Source: Oscillospiraceae bacterium (GTDB taxonomy: Bacteria; Bacillota; Clostridia; UBA1381; UMGS1253). Taken from it: a stretch of DNA of 64,000 nucleotides. The stretch is from positions 1 to 64,000 of the forward strand of contig SVKA01000005.1 in assembly GCA_015068725.1 (NCBI GenBank), given 5' to 3'. The notes under the pieces were generated by a model, which worked only from the letters and a program-made list of their open reading frames with translations, was not told where the DNA came from and did no database searches. Both the position numbers and the translations under genes were made by a program. Below, piece after piece: positions 9,358 through 19,262 of the stretch (within the stretch, counting starts at the first letter, position 1; each line of letters begins with the position of its first letter).

Positions 9358-11736
9358 CTACTTTAATTCAGCTATTGTAACGCCGTCCTCACCTTCGCCG
9401 TACATACCAAGGCGGTGCGATTTTACAAGGCGGTGGCGTTTTAGCATATCCGATATTCCCGAACGAAGAATACCCGTGCCTTTGCCGTGAATTATGCTTA
9501 TCTGTGTAAGGCCTGCCATATACGCATCGTCAATAAATCTGTCGGTTTCCATCATCGCTTCTTCAAGATTCATTCCGCGAAGGTCGATTTCCGTTTTTAT
9601 ATCCATCTTCTTTGAAACATAGCCGACGTATGCTTTTTGCTCTTGTTTTTTATTTTTCTTTTCGTTTACCTTCTCGGCAAGACGTAAATCCGATAGCTTT
9701 ACCGTTACTTTAAGCACACCGATTTGTACCTGAACGTTTTTGTCATTATCAGGCTCTTTTATAACCTCGCCCACCTGGCCAAAAGACAACACCTCGACGC
9801 TCTGACCGACTTTTACGGTTTTTGGTGCACTTTGTGCAGATTTTTTCTTTAATACGTCTGAAAAGCTTTCGTCAAGTGCGCCCTCTTTTTTGCGAAGACG
9901 AGAGCGAGCATCCTCTACCGATTTGTCTATATTTAATTTGGAGGCGTTTTTCTTTAGCTTGTTAAGCTCCTTTATAACGGCGCTGCTTTCCTCTTTTGCA
10001 TCAAGGATTATACGTTTTGCTTCGCGACGCGCTTCGTCGAGCATTTTCTGGCGCTTGTCTTCGAGCATTTGCTTTTGTGTGCTGATTTTATCGCGCAGCT
10101 CGTCTGCCTCGCGGCGAAGAAGGATTGCCTTTTTGGCCTCTTCGTCAGCCACTTTTTTGCTTTCCTGAAGATCGCCTATCAAATCCTCAAAACGTACGTT
10201 ATCCTCGCTCATAAGTGATTTTGCACGCTCAATAATATTTACATCAAGGCCAAGCTTTGACGATATTGCAAAGGCGTTTGACTTTCCCGGAACGCCAATG
10301 AGCAGCTTATATGTGGGTTTTAGCGTCTTTACATCAAATTCGCACGATGCGTTGCATACGCCGGGCGTAGAAAGCGCAAACAGTTTAAGCTCGCTGTAAT
10401 GAGTTGTTGCCGCGGTGGTTGCACCTGCCAGACGAAGATACTCCAAAATCGCCACTGCAAGCGCCGCGCCTTCGATGGGGTCTGTGCCTGCGCCGAGCTC
10501 GTCAAAAAGTACAAGTGAGTTTTTGCCGGCTTTATTTACTATATTTACAATGTTTGTCATGTGCGAAGAAAACGTCGAAAGGCTCTGCTCTATGCTTTGC
10601 TCATCGCCAATATCTGCCCAGATGCTATCAAAAATTGCTACCTGTGAATTATCATTTGCGGGAATGTGCAGTCCACACGCCGCCATAATACAAAACAGAC
10701 CTATTGTTTTTAGTGTTACGGTTTTACCGCCTGTGTTTGGTCCCGTAATAACAAGAGTATCAAAATCGCCGCCAAGATAAATATCATTTGCCACAACGTT
10801 TTTGTGTGCAATAAGCGGATGACGTGCCTTTTTAAGCTGTATAATGCCCTTGTCGTTTAATTTTGGCTCGCTTCCGCCGTATTTTGCCGACAATCTCCCC
10901 TTACAAAAGATAAAATCAAGCTCGCATATAGTTTCGTAATTTGCCGAAAGAGCGTCTTTGTATTCTGATACCTCGGCCGAGAGCGCGGCAAGTATGCGTT
11001 CAATTTCTGCCTGCTCCTTTGCTCTTAAATCGCGGATTTCGTTGTTGGCATTGACAACGCTCATCGGCTCTATAAAAAGTGTTGCTCCTGATGATGACGT
11101 ATCGTGAACAATGCCATTTACCTCGCTTCTGTATTCGGCGCGCACGGGTATTACATATCTGTCGCCACGCATTGTAACTATTGGGTCCTGAAGATATTTT
11201 TTATATTTTTCGGAGCGGATGACGGAGTCGAGCATTTCCTTGATTTTGCCCTGAATATTTCGTATTTTTCTGCGTATGGACGAAAGCTCGCCACTCGCAT
11301 TATCGGCAATTTCCTCCTCCGAAATGATGCACATATATATCTGTTCTTCGAGCGGCTTTATAGCTGTGAGCGCATTTTTTATCTCGCCAAGAATCTGGTA
11401 CTCCTCATCGCCGTTTTCAAGGTAGCGTTTGGCATTTCTTGAAACATATAAAACTCGCGCAATATCCAAAAGCTCCTTCGGTGTCAGGACAGAGCCCATA
11501 GAGGTGCGCTTTAAAGAGGCTGTTATGTTTGCTACTGTAAGATTTTGTATCTCGCCATATTTTAACAGCATCGAGGTAGCTTCGTTTGTCTGATTTTGCA
11601 AAAACTGTGCCTCTCCTAAATCAGATGTGGGGATAAGGTTTAAAATTCGTTTTTTTACGCTCTCATTACCCGTAAAATCCGCCAATGTATTTAAAATTTT
11701 ATCAAATTCAAGTATGCGTAGTGCCTTGTTTTCCAT
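9358..11736 (-). CDS. mutS2: Endonuclease MutS2
   Basis: Walker A TGPNTGGKTVTLKTIGL, DELGAGTDPIEGAALA, C-terminal Smr domain (IDLRGMNLEEAMMETDRFIDDAYMAGLTQISIIHGKGTGILRSGI). Confidence 0.96.
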   Translation of the reverse strand: MENKALRILEFDKILNTLADFTGNESVKKRILNLIPTSDLGEAQFLQNQTNEATSMLLKYGEIQNLTVANITASLKRTSMGSVLTPKELLDIARVLYVSRNAKRYLENGDEEYQILGEIKNALTAIKPLEEQIYMCIISEEEIADNASGELSSIRRKIRNIQGKIKEMLDSVIRSEKYKKYLQDPIVTMRGDRYVIPVRAEYRSEVNGIVHDTSSSGATLFIEPMSVVNANNEIRDLRAKEQAEIERILAALSAEVSEYKDALSANYETICELDFIFCKGRLSAKYGGSEPKLNDKGIIQLKKARHPLIAHKNVVANDIYLGGDFDTLVITGPNTGGKTVTLKTIGLFCIMAACGLHIPANDNSQVAIFDSIWADIGDEQSIEQSLSTFSSHMTNIVNIVNKAGKNSLVLFDELGAGTDPIEGAALAVAILEYLRLAGATTAATTHYSELKLFALSTPGVCNASCEFDVKTLKPTYKLLIGVPGKSNAFAISSKLGLDVNIIERAKSLMSEDNVRFEDLIGDLQESKKVADEEAKKAILLRREADELRDKISTQKQMLEDKRQKMLDEARREAKRIILDAKEESSAVIKELNKLKKNASKLNIDKSVEDARSRLRKKEGALDESFSDVLKKKSAQSAPKTVKVGQSVEVLSFGQVGEVIKEPDNDKNVQVQIGVLKVTVKLSDLRLAEKVNEKKNKKQEQKAYVGYVSKKMDIKTEIDLRGMNLEEAMMETDRFIDDAYMAGLTQISIIHGKGTGILRSGISDMLKRHRLVKSHRLGMYGEGEDGVTIAELK

Positions 11737-11802
11737 TAATTTTTCTCCTCAAAAAATCTTTATGCGTATATAGTATACCACAAAGCATATCTTATTGCAA
11801 TA

Positions 11803-11836
11803 AAAAAGCCACCTGCATGAGCAGGTGGCAAAAAAT
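11803..11836 (-). terminator. Terminator downstream of MFS gene
   Basis: GCCACCTGC-atga-GCAGGTGGC with A6 on the plus strand, i.e. U6 on the minus strand. Confidence 0.85.
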
Positions 11837-11839
11837 TAT

Positions 11840-13108
11840 TCAGTCTTCGTTTTTTGAGCAGCGTTTAAATATAAGATATCCTGTCCATACAAGCATAACC
11901 AGTGCACAGAAAATGAGAAGCGTTATAAAAACGCCGTTCCAGCCAAAATTGTCAGCTATTATGCCAAGACCATATGAGCTGATTGTGCTTCCAAGATAAG
12001 CAAAACCGTTTATAATTCCTGCAAGCCTTCCTGAATTTAATTTATCACGCATATATAATGGGAATATGCTTGTGATAAGAGAGTTTAAGCTTGTTGCTAA
12101 AAAGTTTGCCGCAATCAGGCCAACGAGCATCAAAGATGCCAACTCAAACTTTAAGCTTCCGATAATAAAGCCAATAAAAATACCGATAATAGCAAAAAGC
12201 AGTGCGCTGTGAGTTACATAATCGGGGATTTTTTTGTGTAGCGTGACAGCCCAAGCATTACCAAATATAGCCAAAATGGGAAGAAACAGTGTTAAAAGAA
12301 TGGAAAGAGAATCGCTTAGAGCAAATTCTTCTTTTAATATTGACGGAACCCACGTCATCAATCCGTCTTTTGTAAGATTAACACCCACAACAAAGAAGCA
12401 TACTATGTATACAGTCAAAAAAATGATATTGTTTTTATGATATATGTTGCTGGTCTCTGATTTTGCGGTTGCTGTATTAATTTGTATATCCTTTTCTTCG
12501 CTTTCTTTTTCGGCCTTTGCATACATTACCGATTTTGTATAAATACTCAGCCATACAACAGATACGATAATGTCACAAAAAGCAGCCGTATAAAAAGCGA
12601 GCTTGAAGTTATCAAATAAGGCATATACAGCGCTTAAACCGTAAATAAGCAAGGTTCCGATTGGAACGGTAGAGCCTAAGAATACGCTCGACGTACCAAG
12701 ATACTTTTGGGGCAGCGAATCTGAAAGAATTCTCATAATGGAAGGCCAGAGAATAGACAAAACAAATCCATTTATCATCCACAGCCATTTTACAAGCCAG
12801 AATTCGGTAGTAATTGCTATAAAAAGATTTATTAAACCGGAAACGAATAAACTTATAAAAATCATCCATTTGAGGTTGTATTTGTTGCAAAGCAAGCCAT
12901 TAAAAACCTGACCAATACCATAGGCAAAAAAGAAAAACGTGGGAACAATTCCCGCCTGAGCCTTTGTAATGCCGTAAGAATCAATAATTTGTGTAATATT
13001 GGCAGAATAATTAAGCTTGCCAAGATATGATGTTGTATATACAAGCCACAGTAGAAGAATCAACATCCACGCAGTATGATACGATTCTTTTTTTGTCGGA
13101 TCATTCAT
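11840..13108 (-). CDS. MFS transporter
   Basis: 12-TM pattern; GIVPTFFFFAYGIGQVFNGLL; MFS_1/organophosphate-antiporter-like. Confidence 0.85.
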   Translation of the reverse strand: MNDPTKKESYHTAWMLILLLWLVYTTSYLGKLNYSANITQIIDSYGITKAQAGIVPTFFFFAYGIGQVFNGLLCNKYNLKWMIFISLFVSGLINLFIAITTEFWLVKWLWMINGFVLSILWPSIMRILSDSLPQKYLGTSSVFLGSTVPIGTLLIYGLSAVYALFDNFKLAFYTAAFCDIIVSVVWLSIYTKSVMYAKAEKESEEKDIQINTATAKSETSNIYHKNNIIFLTVYIVCFFVVGVNLTKDGLMTWVPSILKEEFALSDSLSILLTLFLPILAIFGNAWAVTLHKKIPDYVTHSALLFAIIGIFIGFIIGSLKFELASLMLVGLIAANFLATSLNSLITSIFPLYMRDKLNSGRLAGIINGFAYLGSTISSYGLGIIADNFGWNGVFITLLIFCALVMLVWTGYLIFKRCSKNED

Positions 13109-13142
13109 GTCGTTCTACCTCCATTTGCTTTAATACAGCGAT

Positions 13143-13171
13143 ATTATATCACAGCTCGCATAAACACGCAA
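13143..13171 (-). promoter_or_regulatory. Sigma-A type promoter for MFS gene
   Basis: On minus strand TTGCGT-N17-TATAAT. Confidence 0.6.
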
Positions 13172-13202
13172 GCAATATAATTGGTTAAAGTATGAAAAAT
13201 AG

Positions 13203-13231
13203 TTGATAAAATATATTTTATATGGTAGAAT
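13203..13231 (+). promoter_or_regulatory. Sigma-A type promoter for D-Ala-D-Ala carboxypeptidase gene
   Basis: TTGATA-N17-TAGAAT, about 40 nt upstream of ATG 13273. Confidence 0.55.
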
Positions 13232-13272
13232 TAACATATATGGGATTTTTATTTTATAAGGAGATTCGGCTG

Positions 13273-14571
13273 ATGAAAAAACGTTTTTTGCCAATTGTTA
13301 TAATTTTTGTTATAGTTATAAATCTGTTTTGCACAAGCGTTGCAACTGCAGCGCAGCCGCCGCAAACTATCAGCGAGGCGGTAATACTTATTGATCAGGG
13401 GACAGGCAGAGTTTTGTACGAAAAAAATGCCGACAAACGCCTATATCCTGCAAGTACTACAAAAATAATGACGGCAATTTTGGCTCTTGAAAATTTGCAG
13501 CTCGATTCTGTTGCGGTTGCAAGCTATGATGCAGTTATGTCAATACCTGTAGGTGGCAGCAATATGGGTATACTCGAGGGCGAACAGCTTACGGTTGAAG
13601 AGCTTTTGTATGGTGCGCTTGTAGCTTCTGCAAATGAGGCGTGCAACGTGCTTGCAGAGTATATGTGCGGCGATGTTGACAGCTTTGTTGTGCGTATGAA
13701 TGAAAAGGCAGCCGAGCTTGGTATGGTAAATACGAAGTTTTTAAATCCGCACGGGCTTCATTCACCCGAACATTATACAACAGCGCGCGATATGGCGATT
13801 TTAGCGCGTTATGCAATGCAAAACGAGACGTTTAGAATTATGGTTTCGACTCCGCAGTATTTTATTGAGCCTACAAACAAATATTCTCAAAAAAGAATTC
13901 TTACATCAACTAATCACTTGATAAGCAGAATACAAAACGGCTCTTACTATTATTCAAAGGCTACGGGAATAAAGACCGGCTATACAAGTCAGGCGGGCAA
14001 TTGTCTTGTATCGTCTGCATCAAAAACAGGAACAAACTTTATAGCAGTTACGCTTAATGCAAAGCCACAGGCAGACGCAATATATTCGTTTATTGATTCA
14101 AAGGCGCTCTTTGAATACGGTTTTACAAATTATGAAACGCGCTCGCTTGCAAAACCTGGTGAACTTATTGCCGAGGCAAAGGTTAAAGAGGGACGCGGCA
14201 AAGATTTTGCAACTCTTGAGGTCAGTGAGGAAGTTTCGGGCCTTTTGCCTGCAGATGCAGATATAAACAATGTGCAGAAAACAATAACACTCAAAGAAAA
14301 TATACTTGCGCCGATTGCGGTGGGAGATGTTTTAGGTGAGATTGTTTACACATACGAAGGCTATGAACTTGGACGCGCCCAGCTTGTGTCAAATGTAGAG
14401 GTAAAACGCGACTTCTTTATATTTATAATGAACAGAATTTTCGGCTTTTTCAATCTTCTGTGGGTAAAAATTCCGCTCATTATAATTATTGCATTTATTT
14501 TGTATAACATCATTTCAAGAAAGCTTAAAAGAAGAAAAAGAAGAAAATATCTTCGCTCGAGAAGATACTAA
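13273..14571 (+). CDS. D-alanyl-D-alanine carboxypeptidase (DacF-like, PBP5 family)
   Basis: Signal peptide MKKRFLPIVIIFVIVINLFCTSVATA; PASTTKIMTA (SxxK), SANEAC, KTGYTSQAGNC; C-terminal TM anchor. ORF track start 13222 replaced by ATG 13273 with AAGGAG RBS. Confidence 0.93.
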   Translation: MKKRFLPIVIIFVIVINLFCTSVATAAQPPQTISEAVILIDQGTGRVLYEKNADKRLYPASTTKIMTAILALENLQLDSVAVASYDAVMSIPVGGSNMGILEGEQLTVEELLYGALVASANEACNVLAEYMCGDVDSFVVRMNEKAAELGMVNTKFLNPHGLHSPEHYTTARDMAILARYAMQNETFRIMVSTPQYFIEPTNKYSQKRILTSTNHLISRIQNGSYYYSKATGIKTGYTSQAGNCLVSSASKTGTNFIAVTLNAKPQADAIYSFIDSKALFEYGFTNYETRSLAKPGELIAEAKVKEGRGKDFATLEVSEEVSGLLPADADINNVQKTITLKENILAPIAVGDVLGEIVYTYEGYELGRAQLVSNVEVKRDFFIFIMNRIFGFFNLLWVKIPLIIIIAFILYNIISRKLKRRKRRKYLRSRRY

Positions 14572-14582
14572 AAGAAAATGTT

Positions 14583-14612
14583 AAAAGGGAAACGAACTCG
14601 TTTCCCTTTTTA
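14583..14612 (+). terminator. Rho-independent terminator
   Basis: AAAAGGGAAACGAACTCGTTTCCCTTTTT. Confidence 0.85.
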
Positions 14613-14635
14613 TAGAGTAACTAAGGAGAGTTTAT

Positions 14636-15415
14636 ATGGGCAAATACGATAACATTTTAATATGCTCTGACCTTGATGGCACACTTTTGGGTAGCGACGG
14701 CAAGCTTTCGGGAGAAAACCTTGAAGCGATTAATCGTTTTTGCGACGAAGGTGGGAAATTTTGTATATCTACTGGAAGACTTCCTTCGCATTTATTAAAG
14801 TTTTTTCCAAAGGAATTTTTCAAAAGCCCTGTTATTTGCTGCAATGGTGCGTGCATATATGATTATAACGAAGATAAGATTTTGTATGCTCATCCGCTCG
14901 GTGAAAAAAAGTATGAGATTTATGAATTCCTTGAAAAAAACTCTGACCAAATAATCCGCACGACAATATTTGTAGGGCCCACGCTTAATGCGTGCGAAGG
15001 CTTTAAAGAAAATGCAGCGTGGATAAAAGAGACGTTATCTAATACAATTTATAAGGTGGTGCTCAGTATGCAAAGCCCCAAAGCTGCCATAGAGCTTCGC
15101 GACAAGCTGACACAAAAATTTGGAGAATTTTTTAATTTTTCACGAAGCTGGGATACGGGTGTAGAAATACTTGACCATTATGCAACAAAAGGGCACACCA
15201 TAAATCATTTAAAAAATATTCTTGGTGGAAAGCTTATAACAATCTGCGTAGGTGATTATGAAAACGATATTACAATGATACAGGTAGCTGATATAGGTTG
15301 TGCGGTTAAAAACGCGGTGCCGCAGCTTAAAGCGGTGGCCGATCGGATAATATGTTCAAACGATGAACACGCCACAAAGTACATTGTGGAAAATATATGT
15401 GATAAGTTAATATAA
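14636..15415 (+). CDS. Cof-type HAD-superfamily hydrolase
   Basis: ICSDLDGTLLGSDGKLS; ITICVGDYENDITMIQVADIGCAVKNA. Confidence 0.9.
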   Translation: MGKYDNILICSDLDGTLLGSDGKLSGENLEAINRFCDEGGKFCISTGRLPSHLLKFFPKEFFKSPVICCNGACIYDYNEDKILYAHPLGEKKYEIYEFLEKNSDQIIRTTIFVGPTLNACEGFKENAAWIKETLSNTIYKVVLSMQSPKAAIELRDKLTQKFGEFFNFSRSWDTGVEILDHYATKGHTINHLKNILGGKLITICVGDYENDITMIQVADIGCAVKNAVPQLKAVADRIICSNDEHATKYIVENICDKLI

Positions 15416-15421
15416 AAAAGT

Positions 15422-15458
15422 CCCTGCATCGGATTTCCGGTGCAGGGTTTTAATTTTT
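15422..15458. terminator. Terminator between convergent genes
   Basis: CCCTGCATCGG-attt-CCGGTGCAGGG then T-rich. Confidence 0.8.
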
Positions 15459-16405
15459 TATTGCTTAATAAGTCCTTCGTTTTTTACAAAAGGCTCGTCA
15501 AAGGCTATTTCTCCGTACGTTTCAACCTTTTGCCCTTCAATTAAAAATTGTACTTTGTTTATGTTTTCAAGCTCTGTAAGAGTGTTGACAATAGAATATA
15601 TCGTCAATAATTCACTACTCGAGCCGGCAATGCGTTTGTCGGCAAATTCTTTTGAAAAATTGACAAAGCATACGCCATCCTTAACCTCTGTTGAGATAAG
15701 CTTTGCTTCGGCAGGAATAAGCTTTAGTCCTGATGCCAATGAGCCGCGCATAAGCTCATTTATAACGATTTTTTCCACAGGCTCTTTATCGTTTTGCGTT
15801 ACGCTGCGTTTCTCAAGCTGAAGTGCGGCAGCGTCTTTATCTGCAAAGTATAACGATATCACAAGAGAGTTGTTTTTTGCCTGTGAGCTGTCGATGATAT
15901 CTTCGCTTCCGAGTGCACCATACGCAATTTTATCTGAATTTATAAGCTCATTTCCTTCGACAAGTATCTTAACCTTTGTTACAAAACCCGTTTCGCAAAG
16001 GGTTTTTACAACTGTTGCTGCAGCAAGACTGTTATCTATATCGCTTTCTCCATAAAAGGCTGAGGAAAAATTGACAGCTGCGATACCCTTATCGCGTTCG
16101 AGCGATAAAAGCTGAGTGCTTTCGGGAATTGCACGTTTTTTTTCAACGCTGTCCTTTGGTCCTTTTATAAGAACATTCGTAAGGGTGCAAAGAGTATCAA
16201 TCTCGCCCATTGACTCAACAGCTGCTGTTTCAGACACGAGCTTTGTTTTTGTACTGTCCAAAAAATATACAGTGTACGTCTTGGTTGTCTTGTTTGAAAC
16301 CTCGCCGAAATCATTCGTCGAATATACCATGTAGCCAAGTGCGCACAAAAGAACAAAAGCTACCATGCAGGCTACAATGACTATTATTGCTTTACTTTTC
16401 TTCAA
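15458..16405 (-). CDS. GerMN-domain lipoprotein/secreted protein (two GerMN repeats)
   Basis: N-terminal TM; repeated AVNFSSAFYG... and CFVNFSKEFADK...LLTIYSIVNTLTELENINKVQFLIEGQ. Confidence 0.82.
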   Translation of the reverse strand: MKKSKAIIVIVACMVAFVLLCALGYMVYSTNDFGEVSNKTTKTYTVYFLDSTKTKLVSETAAVESMGEIDTLCTLTNVLIKGPKDSVEKKRAIPESTQLLSLERDKGIAAVNFSSAFYGESDIDNSLAAATVVKTLCETGFVTKVKILVEGNELINSDKIAYGALGSEDIIDSSQAKNNSLVISLYFADKDAAALQLEKRSVTQNDKEPVEKIVINELMRGSLASGLKLIPAEAKLISTEVKDGVCFVNFSKEFADKRIAGSSSELLTIYSIVNTLTELENINKVQFLIEGQKVETYGEIAFDEPFVKNEGLIKQ

Positions 16406-16525
16406 AACATCACCACCGAACTTGTGTATGTGGATTAAAAATTTATCCTATATATAGAATTATACAATAAAATCATTACAAAACTATTAAAAAATCAACA
16501 AAAATCACAAAAAAGTTATAAAAAA

Positions 16526-18019
16526 CTATTTTCCGGAATATGGAAGTATGATGATAAACTTGCTTCCAACGCCTTCCTCACTTATAACCTCTATGTGTCC
16601 GCCGTGCATAGAAACGGCATCCTGAGCAATCGCAAGACCAAGCCCTGTTCCGCCTGTCTCGCGTGCGCGCGCTTTGTCAACGCGGTAAAAACGGTCGAAA
16701 ATTGATGGCGCATCCTGTTTTGGAATACCTATTCCGTCATCTTCGATTTCGATAATAGTTTTTGTAATATCCGACGAAAGTGTCATTTTTACATTTCCGC
16801 CGTTATCGGTATATTTTATGCTGTTGTCCACGATGTTGTATATCGCTTCATAAATTTTATCGCGGTCAAGAAGCATTTCAGTATGCGGTTTTTCCGAATC
16901 ATATGAAAAGCTCAGCTTGATATCTTTTGAGCGTGCAAGCGGTAAAAGCTTTTTGACAATTCGGGTTAAAAGCGTAGTCAAATCAACAGTTTCAAGCTGT
17001 GCAACCGATTTTTGCGAGTCATTTTTTGTAAGGTCTAAGAGCCTTTCAACAATTCTTGTAAGTCTGTCAACCTCGTTTGACATATCCTCTAAAAATTCAC
17101 GAACCATTTCAGGATCGGGATTGGGCGTCTGAAGAATTGATTCTGACAAAAGCTTTAACGTCGCAAGCGGTGTTTTAAGCTCGTGCGATGCATCTGATAC
17201 GAACATGCGGCGCTTGTCCTCAATAAACTGAAGCTGCTTTATCATTTGATTAAACGCTTCACCAAGAGATGCAATTTCGTCATGTCCATGTACAGGAACT
17301 GTCTGATTAAAGTTTCCTTCGGAGATTTCGCTTGCAGCTGCGGTAAGCTTTATAAGGGGTGTTGTGAATATATTTGCCAAAAGTGCACTCAAAAGAGCGA
17401 TAAGCGCACTCACAACTATTGAAAGAGTCAAAAGTGATGAGGTGATATCACCAAGAAAATGGTCCGACTCACTCATAAGCTGACTAAGGTATATTACGCC
17501 TGTAATTTTTGGACCTTGTCTTATGGGTGTTGCCACGTCCATGCTGCTCTCGGAACGTGAATTTTCGTACACGCTGTTAGAGTCCTCGCCAAGAAGCGCT
17601 TTTTTAACTGTTTCATTCATAAACATTTTTCCGCGAAGGCTGTTGTCCTGGTCGTTATCATACGTAACAATCGCCTGTGTATCTAAAATTATAAGACGCA
17701 TAGGCTTGTCCGAAAAAAGCTCTTTTGATGCTTCGGACAGTGCCAGAGGATTTTGCGTTCCTGCTTCTAAAATGATATTTGAAACGATGTTTGCTTTTGT
17801 AAACATCGAAACCTTTTCTTTGCTGTATAAGTAATCCTGAAGAGAAGAAATGATATATACACTCATCAAAATCAATGCAAGAAGGCTGACAGAAAGGTAT
17901 GCAAGTGCCATTTTCCATCTTAGTGATGAGCGGGAAACCTTGAAATTAAACTTCCTTGTAATAGTAACCAACTCCCCATTTAGTGTGTATAAATGACGGC
18001 TGTGCCGGATTTGGCTCAA
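16526..18019 (-). CDS. Sensor histidine kinase (HAMP + HisKA + HATPase; WalK/PhoR-like)
   Basis: FVSDASHELKTPLATLKLLSESIL (H box), DNSIKYTDNGG (N box), DDGIGIPKQD, GTGLGLAI. Exact start uncertain: track start overlaps the upstream RR by 74 nt. Confidence 0.93.
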   Translation of the reverse strand: MSQIRHSRHLYTLNGELVTITRKFNFKVSRSSLRWKMALAYLSVSLLALILMSVYIISSLQDYLYSKEKVSMFTKANIVSNIILEAGTQNPLALSEASKELFSDKPMRLIILDTQAIVTYDNDQDNSLRGKMFMNETVKKALLGEDSNSVYENSRSESSMDVATPIRQGPKITGVIYLSQLMSESDHFLGDITSSLLTLSIVVSALIALLSALLANIFTTPLIKLTAAASEISEGNFNQTVPVHGHDEIASLGEAFNQMIKQLQFIEDKRRMFVSDASHELKTPLATLKLLSESILQTPNPDPEMVREFLEDMSNEVDRLTRIVERLLDLTKNDSQKSVAQLETVDLTTLLTRIVKKLLPLARSKDIKLSFSYDSEKPHTEMLLDRDKIYEAIYNIVDNSIKYTDNGGNVKMTLSSDITKTIIEIEDDGIGIPKQDAPSIFDRFYRVDKARARETGGTGLGLAIAQDAVSMHGGHIEVISEEGVGSKFIIILPYSGK

Positions 18020-18629
18020 TCTTTTCGCGCAGACGACGAACGTGTACGTCTACTGTGCGTATATCGCCCGGATAGTCATAGCCCCACACAATATCCAAAA
18101 GATTTTCTCTACTGTATACTTTGCCCGGATTTGAGATAAAAAGGTCAATGAGGTCAAATTCTTTTGCAGTAAGCTCGATTGTTTTTCCGTCTACAATGGC
18201 GCGGCGGAAGTTATAGTCAAGCGATATCATACCGACCGTAACATTTTTAGCAGAATCTTTTTTGTCTGCATGAGAAACGCGTCGTAAAATCGCCTTTACT
18301 CTCGCTTTAAGCTCAAGGATGTTAAACGGCTTTGTAAGATAGTCGTCAGCGCCGTATTCAAGGCCCATAATTTTATCCATATCCTCGTTTTTTGCCGTAA
18401 GCATTACAATCGGAACGGTTGAAAATTCGCGGATTTTCTGGCATGCAGAAAGACCGTCAATTTTTGGAAGCATAAGGTCAAGGATTATCAAATCTATTGA
18501 TTTATCCTTTGCCATTTTAACGGCTTCTTCTCCGTCGTATGCCGCTTCACATGTGTATCCGTCCTGTTCAAAATTGAATTTTATTCCTTTGACAAGCAAT
18601 TTTTCATCGTCAACAATTAATATTTTCAT
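17946..18629 (-). CDS. OmpR/PhoB-family response regulator
   Basis: MKILIVDDEKLLVKGI, DLIILDLMLPKIDG, LTAKNEDMDKIMGLEYGADDYLTKPF, winged helix DIRTVDVHVRRLREKIE. Confidence 0.95.
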   Translation of the reverse strand: MKILIVDDEKLLVKGIKFNFEQDGYTCEAAYDGEEAVKMAKDKSIDLIILDLMLPKIDGLSACQKIREFSTVPIVMLTAKNEDMDKIMGLEYGADDYLTKPFNILELKARVKAILRRVSHADKKDSAKNVTVGMISLDYNFRRAIVDGKTIELTAKEFDLIDLFISNPGKVYSRENLLDIVWGYDYPGDIRTVDVHVRRLREKIEPNPAQPSFIHTKWGVGYYYKEV

Positions 18630-18837
18630 GAAAAAATTACCCCCCTTAAATCATTACATATATAATGTATTTTATCATAAAAAACAAGCCTTAGGCAATA
18701 CATATTTAAAAAAAGATTTGCAAAGGCCGCGACATGTCCGCAAATTATGAGAATTGTCATACGAAACGGAGTGAAAAAATATAAATATGTATATGAGCAT
18801 GGGTTAAAAAACTCAAAAATATAAAGGGGGAGAATAT

Positions 18838-19227
18838 ATGGCGTCAAAGGGATACATTTCGGCGCAGATATTTACGGCAAGACAAGTAATTCCCGTAAGC
18901 GGGGCATCGGTTATGATTACAAAAAGAAACGGCAGCGCAAATGAGCTTGTCGGCTTTCGCACTACAAACGAGGATGGAAGGACGGGGCTTGTTGAGGTGG
19001 ATACTCCCGACGAAGCGCTTTCGCAGGAGCCGGGAAACAATGCGCCGTTTGAGGTTTTTGATATACATGTAGAGCATCCGGGCTATTATCCGGTAACAGT
19101 AGTTGATGCCCAGGTTTTTGGAGGCGTTGTAACAGAGCAAAAGGTCGAGCTTGTTCCTGTGGCGGATAATACAAATCTGGCAAGTGATAATCTTGAAAGA
19201 ATATATGTAACGCCGCAAAATCTTTGA
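18838..19227 (+). CDS. Small protein with carboxypeptidase-regulatory-like (beta-sandwich) domain, first gene of PG-binding cassette
   Basis: GGGGGAG RBS; GASVMITKRNG...GFRTTNEDGRTGLVEVDTP...IHVEHPGYYPVTVVDAQVFGGVVTEQKVELVP pattern. Confidence 0.65.
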   Translation: MASKGYISAQIFTARQVIPVSGASVMITKRNGSANELVGFRTTNEDGRTGLVEVDTPDEALSQEPGNNAPFEVFDIHVEHPGYYPVTVVDAQVFGGVVTEQKVELVPVADNTNLASDNLERIYVTPQNL

Positions 19228-19262
19228 TGTGTTAGCTGTGTAAAGGAAAGGAGGAAAGATAA

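Noticed and set aside
18630-18837. Possible SigE/SigG/SigK promoter upstream of the PG-binding cassette
   Set aside because: CATACGAAA and CATATTTAA only partly match sporulation sigma -10 motifs and no convincing -35 was found by eye.
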